Positions 34,367 through 46,051 of a stretch of 64,000 nucleotides of DNA are shown piece after piece (the first letter of the stretch is position 1; the number at the start of each line of letters is the position of its first letter). A program made the translations under genes and the position numbers. The notes beneath the pieces were generated by a model that saw only the letters and a program-made list of their open reading frames with translations, had not been told where the DNA came from and ran no database searches. This stretch comes from Pictodentalium vernedei (lineage: Eukaryota > Mollusca > Scaphopoda > Dentaliida > Dentaliidae), in assembly GCA_031216915.1 (NCBI GenBank), contig CM062290.1, positions 380,042,718 through 380,106,717 on the forward strand, given 5' to 3'.

Positions 34367-35577
34367 AAACCACTTTTTATAGATTACAGAAATGAATGCA
34401 TGTAAAATTTATATTTTTCAGAAAAAGTGTGGGGAAGGGGAAAAAAAATTAGATAGGCAATTCAAAAAAAAAATGTTATTGCATGAGTGAAACCCCACTT
34501 GTTACAATGCTAACTTGGCAAGGCTCATCGTTATATATGCGCAAAAACAAACTTTCACAAACGCGTTCGGCAATGTCCATACATAAATTCAACAGGTATG
34601 TTCACCACGTTAACAGCATAAGTGGTTCTGCATAGTTTTATATGGAGCTTCATTATCGCATCAAATTATTAAAAACTAAGTAATGAAAGATCGCTTACCA
34701 ATATGTTCCATTAAGGCGAATGTTATTGTTAAACATACCGCTATCTCCCTCACAGGACGACACTTCGCCATCGCTGATGCAAACCACAATCAGTTCAGTC
34801 TATTACATTTGGTCGCCCATGTTGTTAATGTTAAACGCGCAAATGTCTAATTCATTCTTCAGCGTCATTGAATGCGGCTAAGTCATTGCCTCAGTTTTTG
34901 TCTGAAAGTCAGTTTCCAATCATCTGCATGAAAAGAACAGTCTTTTAAATTTCATGGGATGTTCTTTCGATGAGATATCAGGGACGTAATATTCCAACAA
35001 CAAAGGCGCTACATTTTAATCGAACGATTTTTCGCTTTCCATTTCCCATTGGCCGCGGAGATAACGTTGTGCCATTCGCTTGCAAGTATTCAACCTTTTT
35101 GTTCGTTTTCTTTCACCTCACATAAAATCAATATAGACACCACCATTAATTTTTAACATAAAGTGACGAGAATGTATCCCATGTAAATTATCAGATGAAT
35201 TCAACGTTGCCAAATAGGGATAATATCGTTCAGATTCGCCTAAAATCACACCGACGCATAAATGAAGCGTTCAAAAAGTATGTTCCCTATTCATTCGCGC
35301 ATGTCTGCTGTTGAGAAACAAACTAAGATTATTACTAATGCCGATGGGATTATGACTTCAAATGGTATATGTATTTTATATAAATAGTGTACACATCATG
35401 ATAGACAATACAGACACTGTCCGTTCCATTAATATTGTTTTCCTGGGAAAAATAAAATAGCAAATTACTGTAAAAATACCTTCACTAAACGAAGAGCCAA
35501 AGTCGCTTGTTGGTGTTGGGGTGAGATATTGAGAGATATTTGTAATGACGGATTATCTATGGAAGTGATTGTTTCTA
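34367..35577. other. Non-coding stretch
   Basis: 1.2 kb with no open frame of note, no repeat that I can match elsewhere in the window, and no recognisable RNA gene. Confidence 0.5.
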
Positions 35578-35826
35578 CAGTTAAAACTAGAAGTCCTGTC
35601 ACGAATAGTACGCTTATCTAGGCTTAATTGCGCGTTGGAATTGCGCGCAATTGCCATATCGAATGGCATCCAAAGCACGGCTGGTTCTCATGTGCTGAAA
35701 CATTGCTTATGCACAGGCCATGTGTAAATAATTTGATAGCTTTACTATGGCCATAACGCGCACATTAATGCGCAGATCAACGTGCTATTTATGCGAATTT
35801 CATGACAGGACTTCTAGTTTTAACTG
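35578..35826 (+). mobile_element. TA-flanked MITE, internally deleted copy (249 bp)
   Basis: Same family as 16803-17116. TIRs are intact, with TA at 35576-35577 and 35827-35828. It lacks the central 'ggacctccgg' inverted repeat, the part most prone to deletion during replication. Confidence 0.9.
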
Positions 35827-35988
35827 TAGTTAGATTGCCATAAAAAGCCAAGTTTCATATTGTTACTTTTAATAAACAAAAATATCAGACAGTTCCGAGA
35901 GCTGTCTGTCTTTTTCGATTATTACACATAAAAAAGGAAACTTGGCTTTATTCTCTTGGCCAAGAGCATTTCCGAAACAATTACTTGC

Positions 35989-36240
35989 TTAACCCTTTAC
36001 CTAACGTAACGGCCAAAACCGGCCAGCGCTATTCTCAAAAATCGCCAATTAATTTTCATTATTTTTTTCATTTTTTGTCTCAAAAACATAGGTTATGACC
36101 CCTCGTTGGAACGAGCTCGTCGAGCTCGTTCCAACGAGGGGTCATAACCTATGTTTTTGAAACAAAAAATGAAAAAAATTAGTTATTCAAGAATTATTTT
36201 TGCAAGTGTCGTCTGCTTTTCATGTTAGGTAAAGGGTTAA
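35989..36240. mobile_element. piggyBac-type MITE, full length, 252 bp
   Basis: TTAA at 35989-35992 and 36237-36240. Ends CCCTTTACCTAAC and GTTAGGTAAAGGG. Inverted relative to the 23.5-kb copy ('ggccaaaaccggccagcgct' on the left). The central palindrome (about 36088-36158) shows no mismatch by eye. Confidence 0.92.
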
Positions 36241-36261
36241 TTGAACCTTAATAATTTCAAG

Positions 36262-36430
36262 GAAGATTATTATTATCCCTGATGGTGGTGGGTATGAGAT
36301 GGGGAAATTCCTCCCGAAGGCAAGATATTTGGGCCAGACACGATGCTTACCGAGTGTCTGACCCAAATATCTTGTCCTGAGGGTGACATGTTCCTCTCTC
36401 ACAACCACCACTATCAGGGATAATTTTCCT
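36262..36430. mobile_element. Hairpin MITE starting TTATCC
   Basis: Imperfect inverted repeat: the left arm 'ttatccctgatggtggtggg' and 'ggcaagatatttgggccaga' is mirrored by 'tctgacccaaatatcttgtc' and 'ccactatcagggataa'. The loop is near 36340-36350. It starts about 20 bp from a piggyBac-type MITE. Confidence 0.7.
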
Positions 36431-37018
36431 CCAACACCAAAAGACGTCATCAAAAGTAATCCCGGGGCACGTGCAGCTGCATCGAACAATTTTCTTGTCC
36501 AATTCTCAGTAAAACTGATTTGTTTTTCGGAAAGAGCTCAAAAAATGTGTGTAAATTAAATTCCAACTCCGACAAGACAGGGGTTAATGATTTGTAGCGA
36601 AATGAACATTACACATTCGGGTGACGACAGTTGGGCCCGTGCATCAATCAGTTGATGGACGCTGTAGTGATAGGAATTAAGTCAAGAAATTAGACAAATT
36701 GTATACAATATACTGTTATTATACTAAGTCAAAAAATAAAGTATAATGGAAACAAATGTGAAAAAGTAGCATAAAGGGTGAAATATTATAGTTCTAATGA
36801 CGCATGTTTGTGGACAAGAAATCGTTGCAAGAGTTTAATCACATGTTGTTGTTGTCCACCCAACCTATACAATTTTGCTATGGATTTCAAAATAGCACGT
36901 GCTACCCGAGAATGTCAAATGGAATGGGTGACCAACGATTTTCTTTGTGTTATGGTGTGCTAGGTAGCCTGGGTTATTGAGAAAACACGCTAGGTTTTGT
37001 CTTCAGACATTTTAAAAA
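36431..37018. other. Non-coding stretch
   Basis: No feature recognised. The last part may include the 5' side of the Tc1-like element whose transposase begins at 37019, but no TIR was identified. Confidence 0.45.
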
Positions 37019-38034
37019 ATGCCAAGGTTTACCGAAAATCAGAGGTTGCATGCCATTGGTATGCATGAGGCTGGGATACCACCAGATGAGCTCGCTGCTG
37101 AGTTCGGAGTCACTGTGGCCACTATTTACCGTCTCATTGGAAGATATAGAACCATTGGTTCCACTGCCGACCGACCGCATTAAGGTCGACCAAGAGTTAC
37201 GACACCTCCACAAGACCGACATCAGGACGTCTCACTTGCGGGATCGCTTCCTACAGGCGACGAGGACAGAGGAATTACTCCGGGTAGAACTAACAATAGA
37301 ATTGGTGCACAAACTGTCCGCGACAGACTCGGTGAACTCGGCATCCGAAGTTGGCGTCCATACCACGGACCAATCCTTACCCAACGTCATCGTACCGTCA
37401 GAATGTAATGGGTACGTCAGCATGTTCGCTGGACTCAGCAGCGTTGGTGCACAATTCTTTTTAGGAATGAATTACGATTTTGTCTACGGTGCGCTGGTGG
37501 TAGGGCAAGAGTGTATCGCCGACGAGGAGAACGGTTTTCTGATGCTTGCTTGCGGGAATGCGATCGTTTCGGCGGGGGTAGTGTAATGGTTTGGGCAGGA
37601 ATTTCCTTGCATCATCGAACCCAATTGATCTTCATCGATAGGATAGTAATCTGAATGGACAGCGATGTAAGTACGAAATTCTTAACGCTGTTGTTGTCCC
37701 GTTGCTCAACGCTAACGTTGGACTGCAGTTATTCCAATACGACAATGCCCGATGTCACGTGGCGCGTATCTGTCGTGATTTTCGTGAGGAACAGAGCATC
37801 GAACTTCTTTCCTGGTCCCCACTTTCGCCAGATTTGTCGCCAATCGAGCATCTTTGGGATCAATTGCACCGTCGGGTGCGTCTTCATGATTTTCAGACGC
37901 TAGGCGGTTTACGTAATGTTCCAAGGCAGGAGTGGAACGCAGTACCACAGGGTGACATCCAGAGACTTATCAAGTCCATGCGCCGTCGATGTCTTGCCAT
38001 TCAAGAGGCAAACGGTGGACATACACGCTATTGA
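37019..38034 (+). pseudogene. Tc1-like transposase, second broken copy
   Basis: ATG at 37019 opens 'MPRFTENQRLHAIGMHEAG', followed by 'ELAAEFGVTVATIYRLI', a clear helix-turn-helix DNA-binding domain. A frameshift near 37130-37185 breaks the frame. 'GGGSVMVWAGISLHHRTQL' (about 37572-37625) and the second catalytic block 'FQYDNARCHVAR' (D at 37741-37743) follow. The third is 'SPDLSPIEHLWDQLHRRV' (E at 37846-37848), which gives 34 residues between them, i.e. DD34E. The protein ends 'NGGHTRY' at 38033. Length 338 codons, normal. It is clearly different in sequence from the 26.5-kb copy, so two Tc1-like families are represented. Confidence 0.85.
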
Positions 38035-38931
38035 CTGCATGTATGAACTTTTCATTTCACCTCATGTTTCATGTTTGAATTGCGACGTCCTGACGTGACG
38101 CTGTCAGCAGTAAGAACATGAAATTATGCAAATTCATACAGCTTGACTCGAAATATAAATTAACAATAATTTGTTTGGGATTAAAGTCGATAATATTAAA
38201 CAAATTGCTCCTCAAAGTTTACTATACTTTCTGCTTTGACTCAGTATATATACTAAAGAACGAACCATTAATCATAATGTCCCAGACTATGCTGCACAAG
38301 CAGTGGCGTCATATCAACGGTGCACGGGGTGGGGGCGAGTGCCCCACCCGATGAAGGTCTGGGAAGTGTCATTTCCGGCAATCTGGGAGGGAATTGTTCC
38401 GAAAATTTTGGGACACGCTATGCACCAACCGATGGTGGCGCTCCGCTTAGATGGTGTTACCGATCAACCCACTCCCCCCCCCCCCCCCACCCGCCAGATT
38501 TTTCCCTAGCATGACGCCCCTGTACATAAGCCATTTTTTTGCTTGAAACACAAGCCACGCTGCCCCAGATGAACTGTACATCGAATGATAATCCCTCTAA
38601 CTGCCGATATATATCTCCCCATAGCGTAATTGTGTTCGATTACCTTTCAACATCGGCTGCACTCATCATCAGAATTCCGCCAGAATTCCGCGATTTGCAC
38701 AGAGTCTGATAGATAAAGCTGCGTGTCCATCGATTTCACAGAACCAGTCGATTGGGCAGTAAGAAATTACTGGTCTTTGACGGGAGGAAATCCATAAACT
38801 TGTTTCGAAGTATAATAGAACGGAAGGACTGGAACGGACATTTATGTCTCCAACACTGGAGATGTTTAGAATATTCGTTCGATAGGGATCAAAGTGTTAA
38901 AACTAGTGAAGGCGAGCAACTCGCATCTCGT
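38035..38931. other. Non-coding stretch
   Basis: No gene recognised. A C run lies at about 38474-38490 next to 'cacccgccagatttttccc'. Confidence 0.45.
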
Positions 38932-39114
38932 TTAACCCTTTACCTTACGCAACCACATACCTCAACGATATTCACAAAATTCGCCATTATTTTTTTTTTT
39001 TACAACTCCATCTTTTGCCTCAGAAACATATTTTGTGACCACTCATTTAAGCGGGCTCGTTCCAACGAGAGGTCATACACTAAACTTTTGAAACAAAATA
39101 AATAAAATTATTAA
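38932..39114. mobile_element. piggyBac-type MITE, truncated on the right
   Basis: TTAA plus CCCTTTACCTTACGC at the left end (38932-). The core palindrome is short (catttaagcgggctcg with ttccaacgagaggtcata). It stops where the 66-bp-arm palindrome starts at 39115, so the right end was lost or displaced. Confidence 0.7.
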
Positions 39115-39256
39115 TTATCCTTGTGTTTTCCAGGGTGTATGGGAATTTACACCGGTTTGGGAACTCATACACCCTGAGGCAAAGGCAAAGGCCTCAGGGT
39201 GTATGAGTTCCCAAACCGGTGTAAATTCCCATACACCCTGGAAAACACAAGGATAA
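39115..39256. repeat. Palindrome with perfect 66-bp arms and 10-bp spacer
   Basis: The left arm (39115-39180) starts 'ttatccttgtgttttccagg' and the right arm (39191-39256) is its exact complement as far as I can check. The spacer is aaaggcaaag. Each arm itself contains a 'cagggtgtatg'/'catacaccctg' inverted pair, so the structure has nested symmetry. It starts with TTATCC, like the hairpin at 36262. Confidence 0.9.
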
Positions 39257-39551
39257 CGGATTTATTTCCAAGTATTTTGTTGTACTTAATACTTAATAAT
39301 TTAACCTAATTGCGGGAAAAATTGACAGAAAATTTGTGCTTTGTCAGTTTCTTAATAAGACCAGACAAATATGGGTGTTATTGGAACTGGCAACGACGTA
39401 TCTGGACATTTTGTTAGGGCCTTAGTCTTCGAATTGAATTCTATGGCATTAGCCCAGAGTGTGTTCCACCAACCTTATGGAACAGACGCTTCGAACTTCA
39501 ATACATGGTCTTCGAGTTATTGTTAAAGTTTGAAATTTAGATACGTATTAT
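39257..39551. other. Short non-coding spacer
   Basis: Nothing recognised between the palindrome and the large inverted-ended element. Confidence 0.5.
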
Positions 39552-39575
39552 GGTCAGGACCTTTCCATTTCATAA

Positions 39576-40110
39576 TCTGTTTTTTACAGATTAGTAAACT
39601 GTTTCTACAGATTAGTAATCTGTTTTTACAGATTACGATTATTAGAAGAGTTTTTACAGATTAATAAACTGATTTTACAGATTAGTAATCTGTATTTAAA
39701 GATTATTAGAAGACTGTTTTTACAATTTATTAGATGACTGTTTTTGCAGATTATTATGAGACTGGTTTTCAGATTAATAAACTCTTTTTACAGATTAATA
39801 ATCTGTATTTACATATCATTTGGAGATTTTTTTACAATTTATAAGATGACAGTTTCAACAGATTATTATAAGACCTTTTTTCAGATTAATAAACTGTTTT
39901 ACAGATAAGTAATCTCTATTTACAGGTTATTAGGAGACTGTTTTTACAATTTGCTAGATGACTGTTTCTACAATTTATTAGATGACTGTTTTTACAGATT
40001 ATTACAAGACTGTCTTTACAGATTGATAAACTGTTTTTGCAGATTAATAATCTGTATTTATAGATTATTAGGAGACTGCATTTACAGATTATTAGAAGAC
40101 TGCTTTTACC
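39576..40110 (+). repeat. Subterminal array of cagattantaatctg palindromes
   Basis: The palindromic core 'cagattagtaatctg' (or 'cagattaataatctg') is repeated at about 39590-39640, 39675, 39792, 39903 and 40038, with the longer unit spaced 111-135 bp ('agactgtttttacaa', 'ttattagatgact'). A few inverted copies lie at the other end of the element (43200-43290). It yields a leucine/cysteine-rich frame that is a repeat artefact. Confidence 0.85.
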
Positions 40111-41403
40111 AATTAACTAGCTATTCGATGATTGGTTGGTAGTACAGCATGTCCCGATAGTGTCCTATTACCCTGACTTTGGGGGAGCAGGTAATGTTAA
40201 ATTCCCAGGGGCAGCAAATTTTTGGGGGAGCACATTTCTTCTGTGCAAACTTCGATGAAATCCTGCTGAATCCTAGAAGTTATGTACGTACTGCATATAT
40301 GGTATGCTATTATTTGTGTAGTGATTTATGTACACACAGTGCTATTAGTATATAGTTTGGGTATGTGATGGAAAATTAATGGTGAATCTCGAATGTTTCG
40401 AAACTTTTCTCCGCAAAACGGTTGATCTTGTCCAATGTACAATCTGTTATGTCGTTATTCGGGTCAGGATGTGTCGGGTTTCTTGTACCGGATTGATATC
40501 GTAGTATAGTGTGGGTGGTGTATACCATTGCAGGTGTACTATTAGTCCTTGGTGCGATTAATCGACCTTCATATTACCCTTTACGTACTACGTAACGCTG
40601 GGTCAGCCTTATTGTGGGGTGGGGGTAATGCATGGTTGTCGTCTAGTGTGGTTTTGCGAGAGAGTTCCTGGTGGTTTGGGTTGGTAGTATTGCATGGGCT
40701 TTACATACCCTTACAGGCTCATCTTAATCCTTGTTGTATTAACCTGCCAATTGCTTTGCACTACCCTATTACTGGTATAGATAGTAAGCAATGCTGGGCC
40801 AGACGGTATTTTAGGGCGGGTGGGGGTAATGCATGTTCGCCTAGTGTGGCTGTATAGGATGTACGCTGTGCACCCCCACAGTTCCCATGTTATCCCTTAG
40901 TACTATTAATCCACTTAATGCTGTATATTATCCTCTGACTGGTATAAGTAGAACGTAATATCTGGTTGTCTAGTGCGGTAATATAGTATGGGCGGTATAA
41001 ACACTTGTAGGTCCGATCTTAACCTTTTGGAATGCCTATCCATATAGGGCAGTGTGCTGTACCACAGATGATATAGGTAGTATTAATGCATGGGTGTGTG
41101 TTTTTGGCTTGGTTCCTAGTCTCCTAGCAGAGTATGGATGACCCTTTTACATTCTAAGGCTTTGCCGAGGGTAGCGGTCTTGATCTGTGACAGTTAGCAA
41201 GCCTGCAGTAGTGATACAAATCAGTAATAATGGTACTATGGTAGAAAACGACTGCAGGATGGGGGACTACAGTAGAAGCTAACCAAAGGGCAAAAATCTG
41301 AAGCCGGTGCTAAAACCATCTGTGTAGCAGCTATATAGGAGTTTGGAATCCCACTTATCGAATCCCACTTATAGAATCTCTTTTAAGAAATCTCCACGGA
41401 GAT

Positions 41404-41787
41404 TCAGTGAATCTTCAGTATTTCTCTGCACTTCTGTCCTTCTTGGGCAGTCATGTTTTTCAGGCCTCTTCCTGTTATGTGGTTGGGTGAACAACATCGT
41501 GCAATATCTGCTCTGGGACTGACTCTGGCGACAATGGCTGTTCGCGTGTCTTCTGGTATTATGTGATCTCGAAAATAACTTAGCACAGTATCTGCACCGA
41601 ACTGGTTACATGTCTTCACTCGATGATGGTCAGGACACAAACGAGCTTTAAGCCGAGCATACTTTTTATACCTTTCCCAGCAAAAATGTCCGGATGTAAA
41701 ATATGACAAGAAACCACCAACAGTCCAGTAGTGCAATACAATAGGTATTCTCAAATACCCGTATGTGCCTATGTGATGTGCGTACAT
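41404..41787 (-). CDS. Unrecognised 127-codon ORF inside the inverted-ended element
   Basis: ATG at 41787, end at 41404. The first 18 or so codons (MYAHHIGTYGYLRIP) are encoded by the internal 'cacatcacataggcacatac' repeat, so the true start is doubtful. The body has a Cys/His-containing segment 'RLCPDHHRVKTCNQFGAD' and a basic C-terminus 'GRGLKNMTAQEGQKC'. I recognise no family. It could be a remnant of captured coding sequence or simply open by chance. Confidence 0.25.
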   Translation of the reverse strand: MYAHHIGTYGYLRIPIVLHYWTVGGFLSYFTSGHFCWERYKKYARLKARLCPDHHRVKTCNQFGADTVLSYFRDHIIPEDTRTAIVARVSPRADIARCCSPNHITGRGLKNMTAQEGQKCREILKIH

Positions 41788-42560
41788 TGTGCATTATCAA
41801 TTAAGAACTGATCGGTACATCCTATGTGCTACCTGTAATGTGTACACATTGTCATAGAATATGTAATAGCACACAAGCACATTCCACCAAACACCGAGTT
41901 CCATGGAATCCCTTTTTTGGAAAACAACCTCTGGCGTTCTGCAACCCTTTTTATCGCATGCGCCTATGTGCTGGTGCACAATGTGTCACATTGTGCATAA
42001 GCACACAAGCGCATATCGGTACATCCTATGTGCTACATGTAATGTGTACACATTGTGATACAATGTGTAATAACACATAAGCACATCACGGTACGACCAC
42101 TTTCACTAGATATTGTATAGATTGATACAAGCTAAGATAAATGATTGAGACAAGATTTGACCAAAAGGCAGATGTCGAGACAAAAGCGGGTGTAGGTACT
42201 AAGCTTGTAGTAGTGCTACAAATCAATAGTAATGGAACAAGGTAGTAATGGCACAAGACTGCAAGGATTGTAGATTATAGATGACTACAATAAAGGCAAA
42301 GAATAGGACAGATAGTTGGAGACAAGATGCAAGTCGATGGTAAGACTGCCTATATAGGAGCTAAGCACCACATAGGCGCTAGGAGCCACATAAGAGCTAT
42401 GTCGGATCCCGGTCATATAGGTATCCCCAAATACCCGAATGTGCCTATGTGCTAGTGCACAATGTGACACATTGTGCATTAGTACCTAAGCACACATCGG
42501 CACACCCAGCATGTGCCACGTGCTACATGTGATGTGTACACATGACATAAACATATCTTG
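41764..42560. repeat. Three copies of a cacaatgtg/cacattgtg palindromic block
   Basis: Each copy reads roughly 'tgtgcctatgtgct', 'gtgcacaatgtgtcacattg', 'tgcataagcacacaagc', 'cggtacatcctatgtgctac', 'atgtaatgtgtacacattg'. Copies at about 41764-41895 (with reduced palindrome), 41960-42100 and 42430-42560. Almost every 15-20 bp is locally self-complementary. Confidence 0.8.
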
Positions 42561-43307
42561 GGAAGCCAGACTATTTTATAAGTTGATGGTGGAAGGCATA
42601 ATATAGATTGTAGGTGCACAGGTAGAAACCGAGGATATTGGGACACTTGAACAAATAACAACAATTGTCGGGTTGTTTGTGGTAATTCTACGGTGTAAAA
42701 CTACTCTTATGCAAAGGAATGCGCCTTATAGCAATACGTCCTACTATTATAAGTATGATTCTTGAAGAATCCGTATCAAATGCACTCGGTTTGGGTGATT
42801 TGGGAGATTGTCGTGTTGTTTGTGATAATTATATTTATCCTTGTAGAAAGTAACACACCCTCCTGACATACCCCTGTCCTATCAGAAGGTTATGGGTCAC
42901 ATAGTAGTCACATGCTATTAAAGAAACCAAGATGGCGCCCTCCTGTATAGAAAGTGGCAGATGGAAACACGTATCACCCTAAAAACACGCGCTGCGCATG
43001 CACACTAACACCACGTATCACTATGGGGTTGATTTCACAACATGACCGCTCGCGCGGACTAGCATGGCAATACAACATGGCGCCACTACGTCAAAGGACA
43101 TGACGTCACTTCCGAAGTCCCTCATCGAGGTGACCTAACCTAAACCTGTCCGAGTACATGACATACTACTGTCCTCTAATAAACTATAAAAACTCCCTTC
43201 TTATAATCTGTAAATGCAGATTACTAGTATGTAACAACACATTATTCTGCTGCAAAAACAGATTACTAATCTGTAAAAACAGATTATTAAATGAAAAGTT
43301 CCTGACC

Positions 43308-44032
43308 CTAAACGTTGCCGTAACTTTGACATCAGTGCAGCGATGGTTAATATTCTTGTTTTGAATATATCGGCATCCATTCATCATGTCACTTGTCCTT
43401 GTTTATGGTGTAAGGCACTCGGAACCAACTTCTAGACAATATGGTGTTCTTGAAAATGATTTTTTGCCAAAAATATAGACATAACGAGTTCAAGATGAAC
43501 TTTTCCAAAGTAAATTCTTGTCATGTTTTAACTCGACAGTACTTTATATTGAACGTGTTATATGAAAACTAATTGACAGAAAGACGAATACACAAGTTGT
43601 GTATTGATTTCCTGCTACATTAATTAGTCTCATTAGCTTCAACTTTCAATGCATAGCAAAAATGACAATAACCGGTTTATCCATAATTAATTTCTAACAG
43701 TTCCCAAGTGAAGAATTATTTCTTTATTCAGGCATTAAATGGGGTTGGGCATGTACATTTTTTTTAAAGATATAAAGGTATTATAAAGAGCATTTTCTTC
43801 AATGAAAAGTACCATTGTCGAGAACATTGCCAATTCCTGTCTCTCAAGTATATCGATGACCAAGTGTAAAATATTACTTTCCGTACCCATAGCTATATTG
43901 TTAAGCACATAGGATGTGCGATCGATCGGACGGAGGTACGGTCCTGACACTCATCAGGTGGGTTTGCCTTCAAGACAATTAACATAAGGGGAGCACTGGT
44001 GAAGCGAGACCGGTTCTCGTTAGATATTGAAG
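43308..44032. other. Non-coding stretch
   Basis: No gene or repeat recognised. Open frames of about 70 codons on the minus strand (43735-44108) overlap each other in different frames and have no domain. Confidence 0.45.
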
Positions 44033-44213
44033 TTAACCCTTTACCTAACATGAAAAGCAGACGACACCTGAAAAAAAATTCGACGAGCTCGTTCCAATGA
44101 GGGGTCATACCCTATGTTTTTGAGACAAAACATAAAAAAATAATGAAAATTGATCGGCGATTTTTTAGAATAACGCTGGTCGGTTTTGGCCGATACGTTA
44201 GGTAAAGGGTTAA
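44033..44213. mobile_element. piggyBac-type MITE, half-palindrome deletion copy (181 bp)
   Basis: TTAA at both ends (44033-44036, 44210-44213) with intact CCCTTTACCTAAC and GTTAGGTAAAGGG. One arm of the core palindrome and its flank are missing: 'cctgaaaaaaaattcgacga' joins straight to 'gctcgttccaatgagg'. Typical deletion through a hairpin. Confidence 0.9.
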
Positions 44214-44977
44214 ACAACATCGAGCCTGATTAATCCTTAGATAGGTGACCATTCGGCAATTGATTTGGGTGCTTCCCGCGGTAGAGGCTGGTGTGCGATC
44301 AGCGAAGTTTGAGTGTGCGATTCTGCGACGTTGCATCACATGCCCGCTGTGGACGTTGGGAATGTTCCACAGTACTGCGCAACCCCTACCGTACCTAGGT
44401 GTAAAATAGGAATCTGTGTTGAGGTGCTTGCCTGGTGTTCTCGTCTATGGAGCACGGGCAGTATGCTCCGTTGAGTTGAGCTGAGAATGTCATAGAATGA
44501 ACAAAGGGTGTCAACACCTGTGATACGGGGCAATAATGTAAGTCAGAGAGCACTGCTTGGGATTCTAGGCGTTAGCATTGCATTATTATTATTATTAACT
44601 TCGACTGTTTAAATGAGACCTCGGCATCAGGTAGTGCCTTCAATAACTACAAGTAGGACTTAAGCCCCCCCCCCCCCGGGCCCCCTCCCCCCCCTTACAC
44701 ACACCCTTTCCGATGGAGATTAGTACGTTTGGAAGTCTGACCATAAATTACTGCAGCTCGGTAATTATGTCAGGCTCCCTTCACCCGTTTCAGACTTTGT
44801 CAACCACTATAGCTACCCCACACAAAATAGAACAAACAGATATAGCCAGTTGGCTGGAAGTAGCCAGGGGGCATATTACTCACATCGTTACCTGGGCGCA
44901 TAGAACGAAATAAATCTCAAAAACGTTTTTGTAGATCTGTTGACAGGTTACGCTATATAACAGTGTGGTAACCTATA
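44214..44977. other. Non-coding stretch
   Basis: No gene recognised. A C-rich tract lies at about 44667-44695 and a short ATT run near 44583. Confidence 0.45.
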
Positions 44978-45238
44978 CGGTTAAAACTAGACGTCTTGTC
45001 GTGAAATGCGCGCAAATAGCGCATCGATCTGCTCATTAATCTGCGCGTTATAACCATAGTAATGCTATATGGCCTGCGAACAAGCAATTTCTCAGCCAAT
45101 GGACCTCCGGGTAACCCGGAGGTCCAATGGCAGAAACATTGCTTGTGCTTGCTCTGCGTAACCACAAGATTCTGCCGTGCTTTGGATGTCATTCGCTATG
45201 GAAATTTCGCGCAATTCCTACGGACAATTAAGCCTAGA
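44978..45238 (-). mobile_element. TA-flanked MITE, truncated copy
   Basis: Left TIR CGGTTAAAACTAGACGTC (44978-) preceded by TA. The central inverted repeat 'caatggacctccgggtaacc' with its mirror is intact at about 45097-45130. The sequence ends within 'caattaagcctag', so the right TIR is missing. Confidence 0.85.
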
Positions 45239-45520
45239 AAAAAATGAAATTATTTTCCGTTTTCTCTGTTTTACTCCGCAAATGATGATGTTCGTGCCTC
45301 GACCAAGTTTCGCTTTCGCGTGATCATGCGTTAGTTTTTACTATTTATTTTGACGGAAAATTTGAAAACGGCATGCCACTCTGGTCACAAAGGGTTGCAA
45401 TGCGCAACCTTTGAGTCGAGTTTATTTCGAAAGATTGTCACACCTGATTGAAAAAACATGCAGGATTAGGAAGTTAATTTATGGCATGTCGTTCGTGTAA
45501 TTTACAATTAACGTAACAAG

Positions 45521-45895
45521 TGAGCGCGGTGTCTCAGCGGTAGACTGTTGGATTTTTGTGCTAGAGGTTCCGAGTTCGATCCCCGTCCGGGACGATCCGC
45601 GTTGTGACTTTGGGCGAGGCATTTTATCCCGGTTGCCTACATGTGGGCACGACGACGCCGTGTACTAAGGCGTACTGCACGCAGTTAGTGCACATGTCTT
45701 CAACCGCTGTAACCCCGCATAAGCGGAGCCTGAAATGCGTTAGAATGTTGAGGAGCTGAGAGTTGCTCGTCGTTGCTCGGTGGTTCTCTCGGGGTACTCC
45801 GACTTCCTCCACCTGTAAAACTGTCACGGTCACGATTACCCATTGTGTATAAGTATGTGACCTTAAACACCAATAAATAAAAAAAAAATAAATAA
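45521..45895 (+). mobile_element. tRNA-derived SINE, full length, variant head
   Basis: The head 'tgagcgcggtgtctcagcgg' has an A-box-like tgtctcagcggt, and 'gagttcgatcccc' is a clear B box. The body is the standard one (gggcgaggcattttatccc, aaggcgtactgcacg, cttcaaccgctgtaacccc) with an extra 'ataagcggagcctgaaatgc' insertion. Tail AATAAAT plus A run. The head differs clearly from the copy at 17338. Confidence 0.9.
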
Positions 45896-46051
45896 TTAAA
45901 GTAACCATCACGTAATCTGAACGATAGTTCGCGTGTTATTTTCAGGCCTGGCACAGTGATGACCAATCCAGAACACGTGACATGAGGAGTGCACAAGAAC
46001 TTTTGGGATTTGTTTCTTGCATCTGTGTGTATAGTATAACTACCATTATCC

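Larger units (their letters stand above)
39552..43307. mobile_element. 3.75-kb repeat-built element with inverted ends, no recognised transposase
   Basis: The left end reads 'ggtcaggacctttccatttc' then 'ataatctgttttttacagat'. The right end, inverted, reads 'ggtcaggaacttttcattta' then 'ataatctgtttttacagatt', so about 45 bp are shared with few mismatches. TA flanks both ends if one terminal mismatch (T/C) is allowed (39549-39550, 43309-43310). The interior is modular: an array of 'cagattantaatctg' palindromes (39576-40110), an irregular block repeated every 130-200 bp (about 40490-41110), and three copies of a 'cacaatgtgtcacattgtg' block (about 41764-41895, 41960-42100, 42430-42560). No transposase motifs. 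A non-autonomous DNA transposon is the best reading; a chance juxtaposition of related repeats is the alternative. Confidence 0.6.

Noticed and set aside
39576-40110. CRISPR array
   Set aside because: The repeats are palindromic and spaced irregularly, the spacers are repeats themselves, and the context is animal DNA without cas genes.
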